Below, one piece after another: positions 1 through 9,968 of a stretch of 64,000 nt of DNA. This stretch comes from Pictodentalium vernedei (lineage: Eukaryota; Mollusca; Scaphopoda; Dentaliida; Dentaliidae): the NCBI GenBank assembly GCA_031216915.1, contig CM062289.1:61250241-61314240 (forward strand). Reading direction: 5' to 3'. Position 1 is the stretch's first letter. Every line of letters begins with the position of its first letter. The notes under the pieces were generated by a model. The model saw only the letters and a list, made by a program, of their open reading frames with translations. It was not told the DNA's origin and made no database searches. The translations under genes and the position numbers were made by a program.

Positions 1-359
1 TTCTATAATTTTTTTGTCTGGATGGTATTATATGTGTAGATCAGACACACAGTCAGGACACATAATGTTGGGACTTGTGATAGAAGTGGTATAATCATTT
101 GCACATTTCTCAATGAGTTAATTCTGATTTCGCGCCATGGGCGTAACGCCAAAATTCTGATTTCTATATTATTCCGAATTCCAGTGAGCTTTGTTACGAA
201 GTTCATACAACCTTCACTGAACATGTTATCAAGAAAGGTTTCTGTTTGGGCATGCGAATTGAAGGTTGTCGTGTCGATATTTAAATCGTCAATGAGAAAC
301 GCCTTCTTATGTCAAGAATTTCAAAATTCATTTCAGATTCTGCAGTCGAAAAACAATTA

Positions 360-440
360 TTTTTAGACAAATTAAAGAAATAAATTTCAACAAAACCATA
401 TCATGTCGAGGTCGTTCCAACGAGGGAGGTGACATGAATG
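360..440. repeat. Remnant of palindromic MITE family A1
   Basis: TTTCAACAAAACCATATCATG followed by GTCGTTCCAACGAGGGAGGTGACATG matches one arm of the family A1 hairpin at 4124-4191, with the centre deleted. No TTAA flanks remain. Confidence 0.45.
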
Positions 441-1690
441 GCTTTGTTTTTTTGTTTGTTTGTTTTGTTTCCAATTTTTTTTTTTGGAGGGGGGGAGGGG
501 GGGGGGGGTGGGTTAACGTTTGAAAAATATACTTAAACCAACGATTTCTCTCCACGTTACCATGTTATTTTGCAATACTTGTATTATAAATACCAAGTGG
601 TGCTATTCAATTGACAATTACAGAATAATGGCATGTTGTGCAGAAATATTCAGTTAAATAGTAGAGCATCAGTTAAAACTTGTTTAAAAAAAATGTTGTC
701 GTCATATTGCAGTTAGTAACTAAGATAAACACTGCGGTGCTTTCCGATGAATAATCATAAAATAGTCCCATGATATATCGCTGTGCTGCTCAATTCAGTT
801 AATGGCGTTATAAACGTAATATGTGCCAAGATTAATATTCCTTCTTCAACTACCATCATCCGAATTAAAGTGAGATTTCCATACGGTACGATGGTGTCAG
901 TCCCTTTGAAAATTATGAACACGTGGTGTTGGAAAATCTCTGTCAGGACAGGTATGTCAAAAATATTTTCTTTGTGGTGAAAGTCGAATATGATGTTTGT
1001 GATTGAATCCTTGTTGGTTTCAAGATTCCATCGTCTCATTATTATTATCTCGGGCAACAACCTGGGAACGTGGAGATTTAATACCTGGATGTCGATTTTC
1101 AAACATGAGGCGCAAGCCGAACGATTAAAAAAAGTGACATCAAGGTATCAAATCTACATGTACCTTGGATGTTGCCTGAGATAACGATTTTGTTCCCCTT
1201 CCCACTAAAGATGTAATACCGAGTTGTATGCGTTCCAGGAACTACGATAAACTATCCCAGATATAGTCTCAAACAACAAAGCATATGTCCTGCACAGAGC
1301 CTCAAATTTAAAACAAAGGCGAAGTAATTTGCAGTCTGTCAATCGATGCGAACGTGAACAAGGCGTACATGACCAATGCCGAGAAAATAAATAGTCCGAT
1401 AAACAACAGTAGGTTTCCTCACCCTTCAGTGGAAAAAAACTGTGGAAATGAACTTTCTTTTCTCAAGAAATCACTCGGAAACACCACGAAACCAGTTTTA
1501 TCCAACACACACTGAAACGTTTCCATGCAAAAGGTAGGCAAACCCAAACGCTACCGCGGGATTAAAAATAGATTAAGTCAATTTATGAAACAATGGCACA
1601 CGCCTCAATAAGTAGGTTTCTTTCGCAAATTTGAATCGGTGTACATTCAGCGTTCTATTGTCTATCTTATACTATACACCTGTAACTTAA
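441..1690. other. Unassigned stretch upstream of the recognised exons
   Basis: It contains a T-rich and G-rich tract (about 470-510). Short open frames on both strands at 755-1184 overlap each other and show no recognisable motif. I see no exon, RNA gene or clear repeat here. Confidence 0.5.
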
Positions 1691-1694
1691 TTAA

Positions 1695-2312
1695 CCCTTT
1701 GAGACTGTAATTATTCTGACGTTCAAACGTCACTGGGAATTCAGTTTCTTCAAGGTTTTTCAAAATGCGACGTCAAACGTCGGAAAGTACAAATGAGATA
1801 TTTTTCTCATTTGTGATTATCTGATTGAGGGCTTGAATAATTTTGGTGGTCTGAATTTGTTATTGAAAACTTGTTTTATTACAAATTATTGGAGAGTGCC
1901 CACAGGCACTCTCCAATAATTTGTAATAAAACAAATTTATATGAACAAAATACTATTTGTGCTTGACGGAATATGAAATATAAGAAAGGGAAGTTGGCTT
2001 TTGCTCTGGTATCCTCATTTTTTGAAAGACCTGATAGTAGCTTCTTGAACATAGCCAAATTAGAAGTCTTGGCAGCAGGATTATATTAGTATTTTAAGCT
2101 GCGATAACATTTGTCTCAACGGTTGTCGCTGAACACTATTCGGAAGAAAATAGGAATTGAGGTTAAAACTTTAAAAAATCGAAAAATAATAACAAAACAA
2201 ATGACCACAAAGTATCAAGGCGCTGTTTAATTTCGTACGTCATAAGACGTACAAAAGCATCAACGCGCTGTTTGATTTCGTACGTCATCAGACATACAAA
2301 CGTGTCAAAGGG
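1695..2312. mobile_element. TTAA-flanked (piggyBac-type) MITE with 30-bp perfect hairpin
   Basis: The element begins CCCTTTGAGAC after TTAA (1691-1694) and ends GTGTCAAAGGG before TTAA. The terminal inverted repeats start CCCTTTGA. The centre is a perfect hairpin: arms 1871-1900 and 1905-1934 around loop CACA. Inner repeats carry GACGT/ACGTC motifs (for example TTTCGTACGTCAT twice at about 2230-2290). It has no coding capacity. TTAA duplications with CCCTTT ends are typical of piggyBac-related nonautonomous elements. Confidence 0.8.
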
Positions 2313-2315
2313 TTA

Positions 2316-3845
2316 AGCACCCCTGGAATGTTTCATGGCAGTGATGTTGCCGCTATGTTTTAATGATTGATAGGTCTTGCAGTACATTTCATCTAGTGAA
2401 ACATGATGTTTCTGATTGATAGCTTACCCAAAACACATCCACTCGTCCACGCGAAGCATGCTTCCCACGAATGTCACAAAAAACCCCACCATCATCCAAA
2501 TGCAATATGTTGGTATAAAACAAGAACAGTTATCACTTCTTTTATCAATAAATGTTGGCATGGCAAGGAGGATACTACTATAGACACTAAGATGGCAAAT
2601 CGTAGACTTGTATGCATTTGGCATGTCATTCAAAACTATTGGAAGGCAACTTGGCTATAGTCATTCTGTCAACAGCATCAACAAACCAACGATGATAAGG
2701 ACCGATCAAAGCCTGAACAGGACCAAAAGATCTCTCCTAGGGAAGATCGATGTCTGGCAAGCCTCGTTTGGCGTAAACCCTTTGCTTCAACAGGCGTTTC
2801 TGCAACAGGGCGGTACGAAACCGTCTCAAAGCACGGGGTATGAGGTCCGGAAGGGTAATCAAGCGTCCGACTCGGTCCGATCAGTATCACAACGACGTTT
2901 GGAATGGTGTATGGCACGGCAGCATTGGAATCTCAGGACGTGGAGGAGAGTCCATTGGATAGACGAGAGTATGTTCCTGCTTCACGTCTCAGATGGTCTC
3001 CTGTGAGTGTGGAGGCATAGAAATACTGCTTGTGTGCCCGGGAACATCCGACCTACTGTTCCTTATGATGGAGGATCAGTAATGATCTGGGGCTGCCTCT
3101 CTCATGATTGTAAACTTGATATGGTGACTGTACGTGGAAATATTAATGGTCATCAGTACATCAGGGACATTCTCAATCCTGTTGGCGTGACTCATTTGAC
3201 AACCACCCGTTGGCTACCCGCCATGTGTTCATGGACGACAATGCGAATCCAGATCGTTCCCGTGCTGTGAGAGCATTCTTCGGAACAACGCTATTACAAC
3301 ACACTACCTTGACCTACAATGAGTTTCGATTTGAATCCCTTAGAACACATGTGGGATTTTCTTGGACGTCATGTGCAAGGAAGGGATCCGCCTGCACATA
3401 ATTTGGCCGATTTGGAAGCTGCATTGCATTATGAGTGGCAGTAGTTGGCTCTTAACCCTATCAGAAGGCTCACTGGTAGCATTAGGAGGAGGGTTCATGC
3501 TGTCATCCGGGCACGTGATGGATACGCTCTCTACTGACGTCAAACTCTGCTATTGTGTCCGGGAGATCACAAGTTACATGTTCTATCAATAATTACCAGC
3601 ATTGTTTCATCATGGACCATTCCAACACTATACTTGTGAAGAGAACATTTTTTCATCAAAAACATTAGTGACAGAGATGTGTAATTAGTGCCATTAAAAA
3701 ACTGCATATTTTCACCATTGTGTTGTCTTTCGTTTGTCAATAGACCATTCCTTCCGCAAACAATCGCTTTTGGCCAGCTGCAATATAACATGAAAGTAAT
3801 GACAGTTTCTTTTTAACTCCACTGCGAAAAGAACCAAGGGGTGCT
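2316..3845 (+). mobile_element. Tc1-like DNA transposon, decayed
   Basis: The inverted ends are AGCACCCCT (2316-2324) and AGGGGTGCT (3837-3845), each flanked by TA (2314-2315 and 3846-3847). The total length is about 1.53 kb, usual for Tc1-like elements. It contains a broken transposase gene. The two TAs plus one outer base on each side restore the TTAA that bounds the neighbouring MITE, so this copy inserted into that TTAA. Confidence 0.85.
2584..3537 (+). pseudogene. Tc1-like transposase pseudogene
   Basis: The product would cut and paste the element through a DDE catalytic core. A helix-turn-helix segment (LRWQIVDLYAFGMSFKTIGRQLGY, quoted here from 2587 on, matches the family's QRWQII..GMS..QIARQLG) lies at the start. 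The WRRVHWIDESMF segment near 2940-2975 holds the first Asp. VMIWGCLS lies near 3084, MDDNAN near 3232 holds the second Asp, and DLNPLEHMWDFLG near 3328 holds the final Glu. These pieces are spread over at least three frames, with stops at 3004-3006 and 3442-3444, so the gene is dead. The C-terminal end at the 3535-3537 stop has the usual RRRVHAVIRARDG tail. Confidence 0.9.
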
Positions 3846-3862
3846 TAATTCGGTTCAAGTGT

Positions 3863-3930
3863 GTATTTATTTGTTTATTTATTGATGTTTAAGGTCACAC
3901 ATTTATGCACAATGGCTAATCATGACCGTA
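3863..3930 (-). mobile_element. 5'-truncated SINE tail with target duplication
   Basis: About 68 bp match the 3' end of the SINEs at 32203 and 47661 in reverse orientation (TTTATTTATTGATG, GCACAATGGCTAATCATGACCG). TTCAAGTGT flanks it on both sides (3854-3862 and 3931-3939), a direct sign of target-primed insertion of a severely truncated copy. Confidence 0.75.
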
Positions 3931-4043
3931 TTCAAGTGTATATAATTCGTATTCCCATGGAATAAACTGTACAACATGGTAGACCTGATGGGCTGTATGT
4001 TGTGTGTCTTATTCATGGCTATAGAAGGATTATTGCTATTTAA

Positions 4044-4283
4044 CCCTTTACCCAACGCAGACGATATCAAATTTATTATTTTAAATATCATGTTTTCAAT
4101 TTTTTCAAAACATTTTCAAAAAAACATATAATGTGACCCCTCGTTGGAACGAGCTCGACGAGCTCGTTCCAACGAGGGGTCACATGATATGGTTTTGTTG
4201 AAATTTGTTGAAAAATAATAGTTTTTCAACTGCTGAATTTGCATATTACACGGGCGGAGGCGGGCGATTCGTTGGGTAAATGG
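4044..4283. mobile_element. Palindromic MITE, family A1
   Basis: It lies between TTAA (4040-4043) and TTAA (4284-4287) with ends CCCTTTACCCAACG and CGTTGGGTAAATGG. The central hairpin at about 4124-4191 (GACCCCTCGTTGGAACGAGC and its complement) has a 3-nt loop. The same element recurs at 18447 and 22730. Confidence 0.8.
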
Positions 4284-4287
4284 TTAA

Positions 4288-4525
4288 CATTTTACCCACC
4301 GAAACAACCAAAACCAGACAGCGTTATTCACGAAAATCACCATTTAGTTTTCATTACTTTTTTCATTTTTTGTCACAAAACTTTGCATATTCCATTGAAC
4401 GAACGTGTTGAGCTCTTTCCAAAGAGGGGGGGATAAGATATGTTTTTACTGCAAAAAATGAAAAGAATAGTTTTTCAAGAATTATATTTGAAAAGTGTAG
4501 TCTGCTTTTCTTGTTAAGTAAAGGG
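4288..4525. mobile_element. MITE, family A2, adjoining A1
   Basis: It starts at the right TTAA of the A1 copy and ends GTTAAGTAAAGGG before CTAA (a decayed TTAA, 4526-4529). Its flanks (CCAAAACCAGACAGCG, TAGTCTGCTTTTC) match the A2 copies at 44600 and 48388. The hairpin centre is reduced to a short ACGTGTTGAGCTC region. Confidence 0.65.
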
Positions 4526-4529
4526 CTAA

Positions 4530-5740
4530 AAATGGCGACTATTATTATGATACAGTTAAACTTCAGAGTGATTCGTTTTGATATATACCTGTGTTATGTG
4601 TATATTGTGGTTTTATAAACTTTTTTGTATTGAAACGAGATTTGTTTTGGGGTGTAAAGCTACGACATTTGTCGTAAAGTGTATACCTGTGGGAAAATTT
4701 GCTCACTAATAGCGCTTGTCAACTTTAAACATTTATTACTTTCAACGGCTGTAACCTGTCGTTCTTAGCACAAAATCGGTAGCCAGACTGCCTGTTTCAA
4801 GAAAATAATAACATTATATACAAACAATTTCTCATAACAACGATGGATAAACATAACTCCAAAACAGAAATTAAATCTTTGTGAATTACAAGATCTGGCA
4901 AGCAGTGTTTAACTGTAATCTGATCGATTAATCATCGTTTATCTGCTCATGCATACAATGATCTCACAAACAACACTGCAACTACTGCAAAATCATTACA
5001 AGAAATGACACTTATGCTTTCATTTTATGATTTTGATTTTAAATACGCTGTGGAATATTTATCCTTCAGATGCCAGCTTATAATTCGTCCATCCAAAGGA
5101 TAGGAGAATGGTTTACGAAAAAAACTAGGAAATTATAATTTTTGTAGTGTGCAAAGATTGCTTTAAATACATGACGCCACTTCATTCCTAGTTTTAGAAA
5201 TGTTCAAATCCATCTTCATTTTTTGAGGTGTTCTTTTGCGTTTTGTACGTTGTGTTATTTGTGTACTGAATCGTGTCATCTCTGTAATATGGACTGTATG
5301 TTGAGGGAAACTAGACTAACCGTCCGTTCCAACATTATCAGGTTGTGAAGGGAATGACCTGTGATTACCTGCACTTCGAAATATACCGTTAGGCGCAGGT
5401 ACGTTCAATTGTCGCGAAGTCATTTGAATTTTAGTGTTATTGCAATACCTGCACAAAATTATTTATCGCCGAATTGTTATTGGTACTCGTGTTGCAGGTT
5501 TCGGTTGTTATAGATAATTATATTTATGTTAGTGCCCCTCCCCCCCCCCCCCCCCCATTACAAAATTGAAGCCTTCAAAGAATACTGACCAGATCGTGAC
5601 AGGTTGACGGAAACTTTCACTATGTTTGTGATTGCCGGCATTTAGGACGTAGACTGACGCATTTCCTACCAATAAACTCATACATTAAACGTGATGAATC
5701 TCGAGCTACCAATAACATTCCGGAAGTAGATGTGTATTTT
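4530..5740. other. Intergenic/intronic AT-rich stretch
   Basis: No gene, recognisable transposon or strong palindrome is seen apart from a long poly(C) tract near 5537-5557. Confidence 0.5.
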
Positions 5741-5744
5741 TGTA

Positions 5745-6055
5745 CGATTAATGAAAAAAATACAGAACGACAAACACGTGTGATTGGGTTAATCGATATG
5801 GCACGAGTGCCAGCGCGGAAAGATAGAACGATAGGCCACAGGCGATGGCACAACCCATGCACACGCGTGTGCCGCTCTGTGTTTATTACACGCCTTCACG
5901 TATACAAAAAAAAATAATTTAGAAGGACACTCAGCAATTCTTTTGACAACTAACAACAAAATGAACACGTTTATCGCCAAATCAAATTTGCGAGGGGAAC
6001 CAGTGTTACTATTTAGTCCACTGAGTTCCAATGTATTCCTTGTGCTAACTGTGTT
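5745..6055 (-). repeat. Family D repeat, partial copy (a)
   Basis: It contains hairpin D1 (CACACGCGTGTG, CTGTGTTTATTACACGCC), then the AGGACACTCAGCAATTC segment and half of hairpin D2 (GAGTTCCAATGTATTCC). The order is reversed relative to the copy at 7384, and the second D2 arm is missing. Confidence 0.65.
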
Positions 6056-6059
6056 GTCT

Positions 6060-6865
6060 ATTTGGTTTCTTGTTGTTTATTTAATGTTTGGTCCAATGAT
6101 TCCGAGTCAGTTTCATAAATTGCCAAACAGGGTGGTCGTGCAGGTTTAGTAACTGGGATGTGTGTGCCGTAACTCAGCAACTTGGTTCCTGTATCCAAAA
6201 ATCCGTTAATTTGTAGTTTTTAACTGAAGGTAAACGTACGCTCTCCATTTTCTGGATGGCCATATAACCCTGGGAATGAACCATCGTTTGTATTTGTTCA
6301 GAGCTGAACTTCTCGAAGCCCATAATAATTGTACAGTGCTTCCCTCCATATAATGATTTGTGGCCCCTAAAAAATAAAAACACAGATCGACAAATGCGTG
6401 AGAATGGGGTAACCGATATGGTATGCGTGCCACAGGCCTCGAGTTTTATCCTTCCGCGATGACACAAGTGCCGTAGCGATTAACCCATTAACCCATTCAT
6501 ACACGCATGTGTTTATTACACGCCTCCACCTCTACGAAAACATTATTAAAAGGACACTCAGCAATTCATTTGACAATAATCAATAAAAAAACCCACCTTG
6601 TATCGCAAACCAAACCCGTGTTACTATCTCGTCCCCTGAGTTCCAATGTGTTCTATGTGCCAGTAGGCACATAGAACACATTGGAACTCAGGGGACGATT
6701 TTTAGCTATCGCTATCAATTCAAACTGCAACTGCGTTGCACGATTTGTTGAAAAGTCCAGTGAAGTTTCGCATCTCTTTAAAAATAGTCCGTCAACGATT
6801 TCCGTTTTTCATTTTCCGCATGGTTTAGTGTTGCTATAGATTGAGATTTTGTAGAACAGGTGTTG
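6060..6865 (-). repeat. Family D repeat, copy (b), with perfect 33-bp hairpin
   Basis: It shares about 800 bp with 14240-15392, including GGTGGTCGTGCAGG, ACGTACGCTCTCC and a D1 hairpin at about 6370-6520. Hairpin D2 has perfect arms 6629-6661 and 6666-6698 around loop AGTA. The site equivalent to the C1 insertion in copy (d) is empty here (about 6130). Open frames on the minus strand are shared with copy (d) but broken in both, so I do not call them genes. Confidence 0.75.
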
Positions 6866-7383
6866 AATGGAAACACTTCCTTCGACATAATTCAATGAAC
6901 TTTGAACCATTGTTTCTAAAGAATTATAATTGTAATTCAATGGTTCAAAATCGCTACATCTTTGTGTACCATATTTTCGGGTTCTCAGACAACAACTTAT
7001 CGTCATTAATAACGTAACTGGAGGCACATGAAGCGCCGTTTGTTTTTCGGTCCAGCTCGGCAAGTTTTATCGAATTTGCGATCAAGTGTTAAATACCATT
7101 TATTTATTAGATATAATTTTCTTTCTCAGAATAGTTCAATATCAAATTCGGCAGATATGACTTATTCATGCCCGATATGACGCCGATCTCGGCCGATATG
7201 AACCAAGCATGAGTTGTCTTCTTTGGCGCGTTATTAGGCGCAACCGATTTGTTTACACCGAAACCGTTAACAGTTATTCATTGAATGCGGTCAGAAAAAT
7301 TGACGTTTCCAGGTATGATAAAGTAGACTGGAGCCGAGTTGTGACATTAACATTAAGTGAGGATTAGGTGGATGAAGAGAAGA

Positions 7384-7935
7384 AACAAAATAATTTTATT
7401 ACACGCCTGTTCTATGTAATCCCAATCGACAGCAACACTAAACCATGAGGAAAATGAAAATCTGTTCCGCACATATGTGCGGAAGGGAACTCGTTGAAGG
7501 ACTACTTTTAAATAGAAGCGAACTTTCACTGGAATTTTCTACAAATCGTGCAACGCAATAACAAAATGAATCGCTAGCGATAGTTGAAAATCATCCACGG
7601 AGTTCCAATGTGTTGTTCTATGTGCCAGTAGGCACATGGAACACATTGGAACTTAGGAGAAGAAATTGCAGTAAGAGTTCTCCTCGCAAATTTGGTTGGC
7701 GATAAAATGTGTTCTTTCTGATGATAGTTGTCAAATGAATTGTTGAGTGTCCTAATCATTGTTTTCTTATAGACGTGAAGGCGTGTAATAAACACAGAAC
7801 GACACACGCGTGTGAATGGCTTAATCGAGACCTCCGGCCTCTCGTTTTAACCTTCCGCGCTGTCACTCGTGCCATATCGATTAACCCATCCACACGCGTG
7901 TGCCGTTCTGTGTTTATTACACGCCTTAGCGTAAA
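7384..7935 (+). repeat. Family D repeat, copy (c)
   Basis: It begins TTATTACACGCCTGTTCTATG, passes a small palindrome CCGCACATATGTGCGG, hairpin D2 at about 7597-7657 and hairpin D1 at about 7775-7925 (GTGAAGGCGTGTAATAAAC with its complement). It lies in the opposite orientation to copies (a) and (b), so the pair could itself fold. Confidence 0.75.
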
Positions 7936-8327
7936 TAATTTGTTTCTCGTTGTATGCATGGAAAATGCATTGCAAACTAAGATTCAAAGTTGTTAGCGAA
8001 GATTCGACGAAAACCTTCATTTGGAGAGTCACGGAGGATTGCCCCTAAATTCCGATAAATTATATCTTTTGATTGGACAGAATGCCTTGGACAAATAGCC
8101 ATGGCAAAGGGCGTACCCAACATCCAAGGTATATGTGAGCGGGCAACATCCAGGGTATAAGGGCACGCGAAATATCGGGAGTATATGATTTAAATGAAAG
8201 CTTTTCGAAAATTGAACCAGAAAACCTCCAAATAGTCACAAATATCACCAGATTTCTGATTTGCGGTTATAAATTAAATAGTCGAATAATTAAATGAAAC
8301 AACTTGAGAAAAATAAAATAAGAGCAG

Positions 8328-8386
8328 ATATCGTCCCCGTAATTTCAATGTGTTCTATGTACCAGTGGAACTCGAGGGACGATATG
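8328..8386. repeat. D2 hairpin fragment
   Basis: TCGTCCCCGTAATTTCAATG, TTCTATGTACCAGTGGAAC and GAGGGACG are a collapsed D2 hairpin without the rest of the family D element. Confidence 0.6.
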
Positions 8387-8399
8387 TCAACAAGATACT

Positions 8400-9540
8400 G
8401 TTTACTCGTTTCCTTAACGACCCAAGGGAGGTAACTCTATCTGTTGTCTTCTACGAATTTGGCCCAACTGATTACTGAGCGTGCGAAACGCGTCCACAAA
8501 TTTGTTTCCGCTATGTTTCTATTGTGTCTCAAACGGGACAAAAACGCCTGCGGCTCGGTGTTTAAAAACCGACATCCAGGTATCAAATCTCCATATATCA
8601 TACATGATGGCAGAGATAACTTATATTGTAACCGAAATTGACAAAAACATGGTCAAAGCAAAGAGGTCCTTGAACGGGTTACGTAATAAACAGGTGCCTG
8701 AATTTGATGACTACCTGGATGGCACCATTGGTGTGTTGAGTGTGTGTGTGTGGGGGGGGGGGGGATGTTTAAACTGGGGCTTCCGTCGCTGGAGCTTAGG
8801 ATAAAACGGTAGAAATGAATGCCAAATAAATCATGTTGACAGAATAAGATTCACTGGAAATGGGGTAGTGAGATGGGATAATGAAGGATGTGGTTATTGG
8901 ATGACACAATGGACGGGATTAGTATGTGATTTTCGGAGAAATTGGGAAGAATGAGGTACTATAAATCATTACGTTCGTTTTCGGGTGTTAAAAGGAGAGA
9001 AAGGGCTAGGGGATGTGGGCATTTGAAAACACCGGTGTAATCAAGACCTTGTCATATGCGAACCGCGACAATTCGAGGGCCGTTCGAAGTGCTATTGTTG
9101 TTACTGGCGGTTGAGGGTAGTGTACCGGCGACGTGCAGTATACCCTATCAAACTGCGTCACAGTACTCCGTCGTGTGGCCAGTCGGGTTTCAATGTCTCG
9201 CCAAAGGGCACAAATATGTCACCACTGTTGGGACGGGGCCGTAGGCCCTCTTTAAAATTGGCGTCTGCAGAGTTAACCATTCGCCAAATGCAACAAGAGG
9301 CGACAGTTGAGAAAATGTTTCTTGACTAACGGACTTTAAAATTCTTTTCCTCCAAACGCACTGCTTATATCACCTTCCAAAGGAAAAACAGTTCAGTGAA
9401 ATTTAGTATTGAATGGCAGTTTCTGAGAATAACGTTTAAAGAAGTTGTATCTGATAAAAGGTTAATGGGTGTACTGCCACAATTCAATTCTTAAAATGCC
9501 ACATTCATTTCAGTAACCTTAGATAATAATTCTTGTTTCT
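8400..9540. other. Sequence just upstream of the first recognised SLC22 exon
   Basis: I searched it for an exon with the SLC22 extracellular-loop pattern (aromatic-YD...TE) and found none. It has a (GT)/(G) tract near 8730-8765. Open frames at 9056-9329 overlap and lack known motifs. Confidence 0.45.
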
Positions 9541-9546
9541 TTATAG

Positions 9547-9968
9547 TTTGATTTAGTATGTGACAGACAACAACTGGCGTCCCTCATCATAACCATTCAG
9601 CTCATTGGCACTGTCATATTTTCTCCATTCAGTGGTCACTTAGCAGATTTTATTGGACGGAAGAAGACACTGGTTTTTTTCTTACTTATTCAGTTCGTAT
9701 TTTGTGCAACTTCCGTATTTTGCAGTAACTGGGAGACGTTTGCGTTTATGAGACTTATAATAGGCGGTGCAGTTTCCGGTCTCAATATCGTTGACACATC
9801 TCTACCGGTTGAATTTACTGGACGACAATGGCGTTCCTACGTCTCTGGTTTACCTTCATGGGGACTAGGTGTTTTGTTCTTCGCACCTTTGGCCTATTTA
9901 CTGAATGATTGGAAGTACCTCAGTATTGCTGCTTCTGGGATAACATTACCGTTCCTATTTGGAAGTTT
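9547..9968 (+). CDS. SLC22-family transporter, exon A (TM2-TM6)
   Basis: This exon encodes about 140 residues of a major facilitator of the SLC22 (organic cation/anion/carnitine transporter) family, a plasma-membrane carrier with 12 membrane helices. It opens with FDLVCD, equivalent to the family's WDLVCD just before TM2. It then shows the MFS loop 2-3 signature as GHLADFIGRKKT and a RLIIGG...SG segment in TM4, followed by hydrophobic stretches for TM5 and TM6. The acceptor is a pyrimidine-rich tract ending TTATAG at 9541-9546. The donor is GTAAGT at 9969-9974, leaving phase 2. Vertebrate relatives usually split this stretch over about three exons; here it is one. No upstream exon with TM1 and the large extracellular loop was found. 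The substrate cannot be predicted from the sequence. The reading frame is intact. Confidence 0.93.

Noticed and set aside
755-1184. Overlapping open frames on both strands
   Set aside because: No recognisable domain, no splice signals in a consistent frame, and the frames overlap each other; chance is enough in AT-rich DNA.
6174-6467. Minus-strand open frames in family D (also near 14628-14972)
   Set aside because: The two copies share the frames only because the DNA is a repeat; starts, stops and frames are not conserved between them.
9056-9329. Candidate upstream SLC22 exon just before exon A
   Set aside because: The translations lack the aromatic-YD, Cys pattern and TE-[WF]-D-L-V-C-D lead-in expected for the extracellular loop, and no donor fits exon A's phase.
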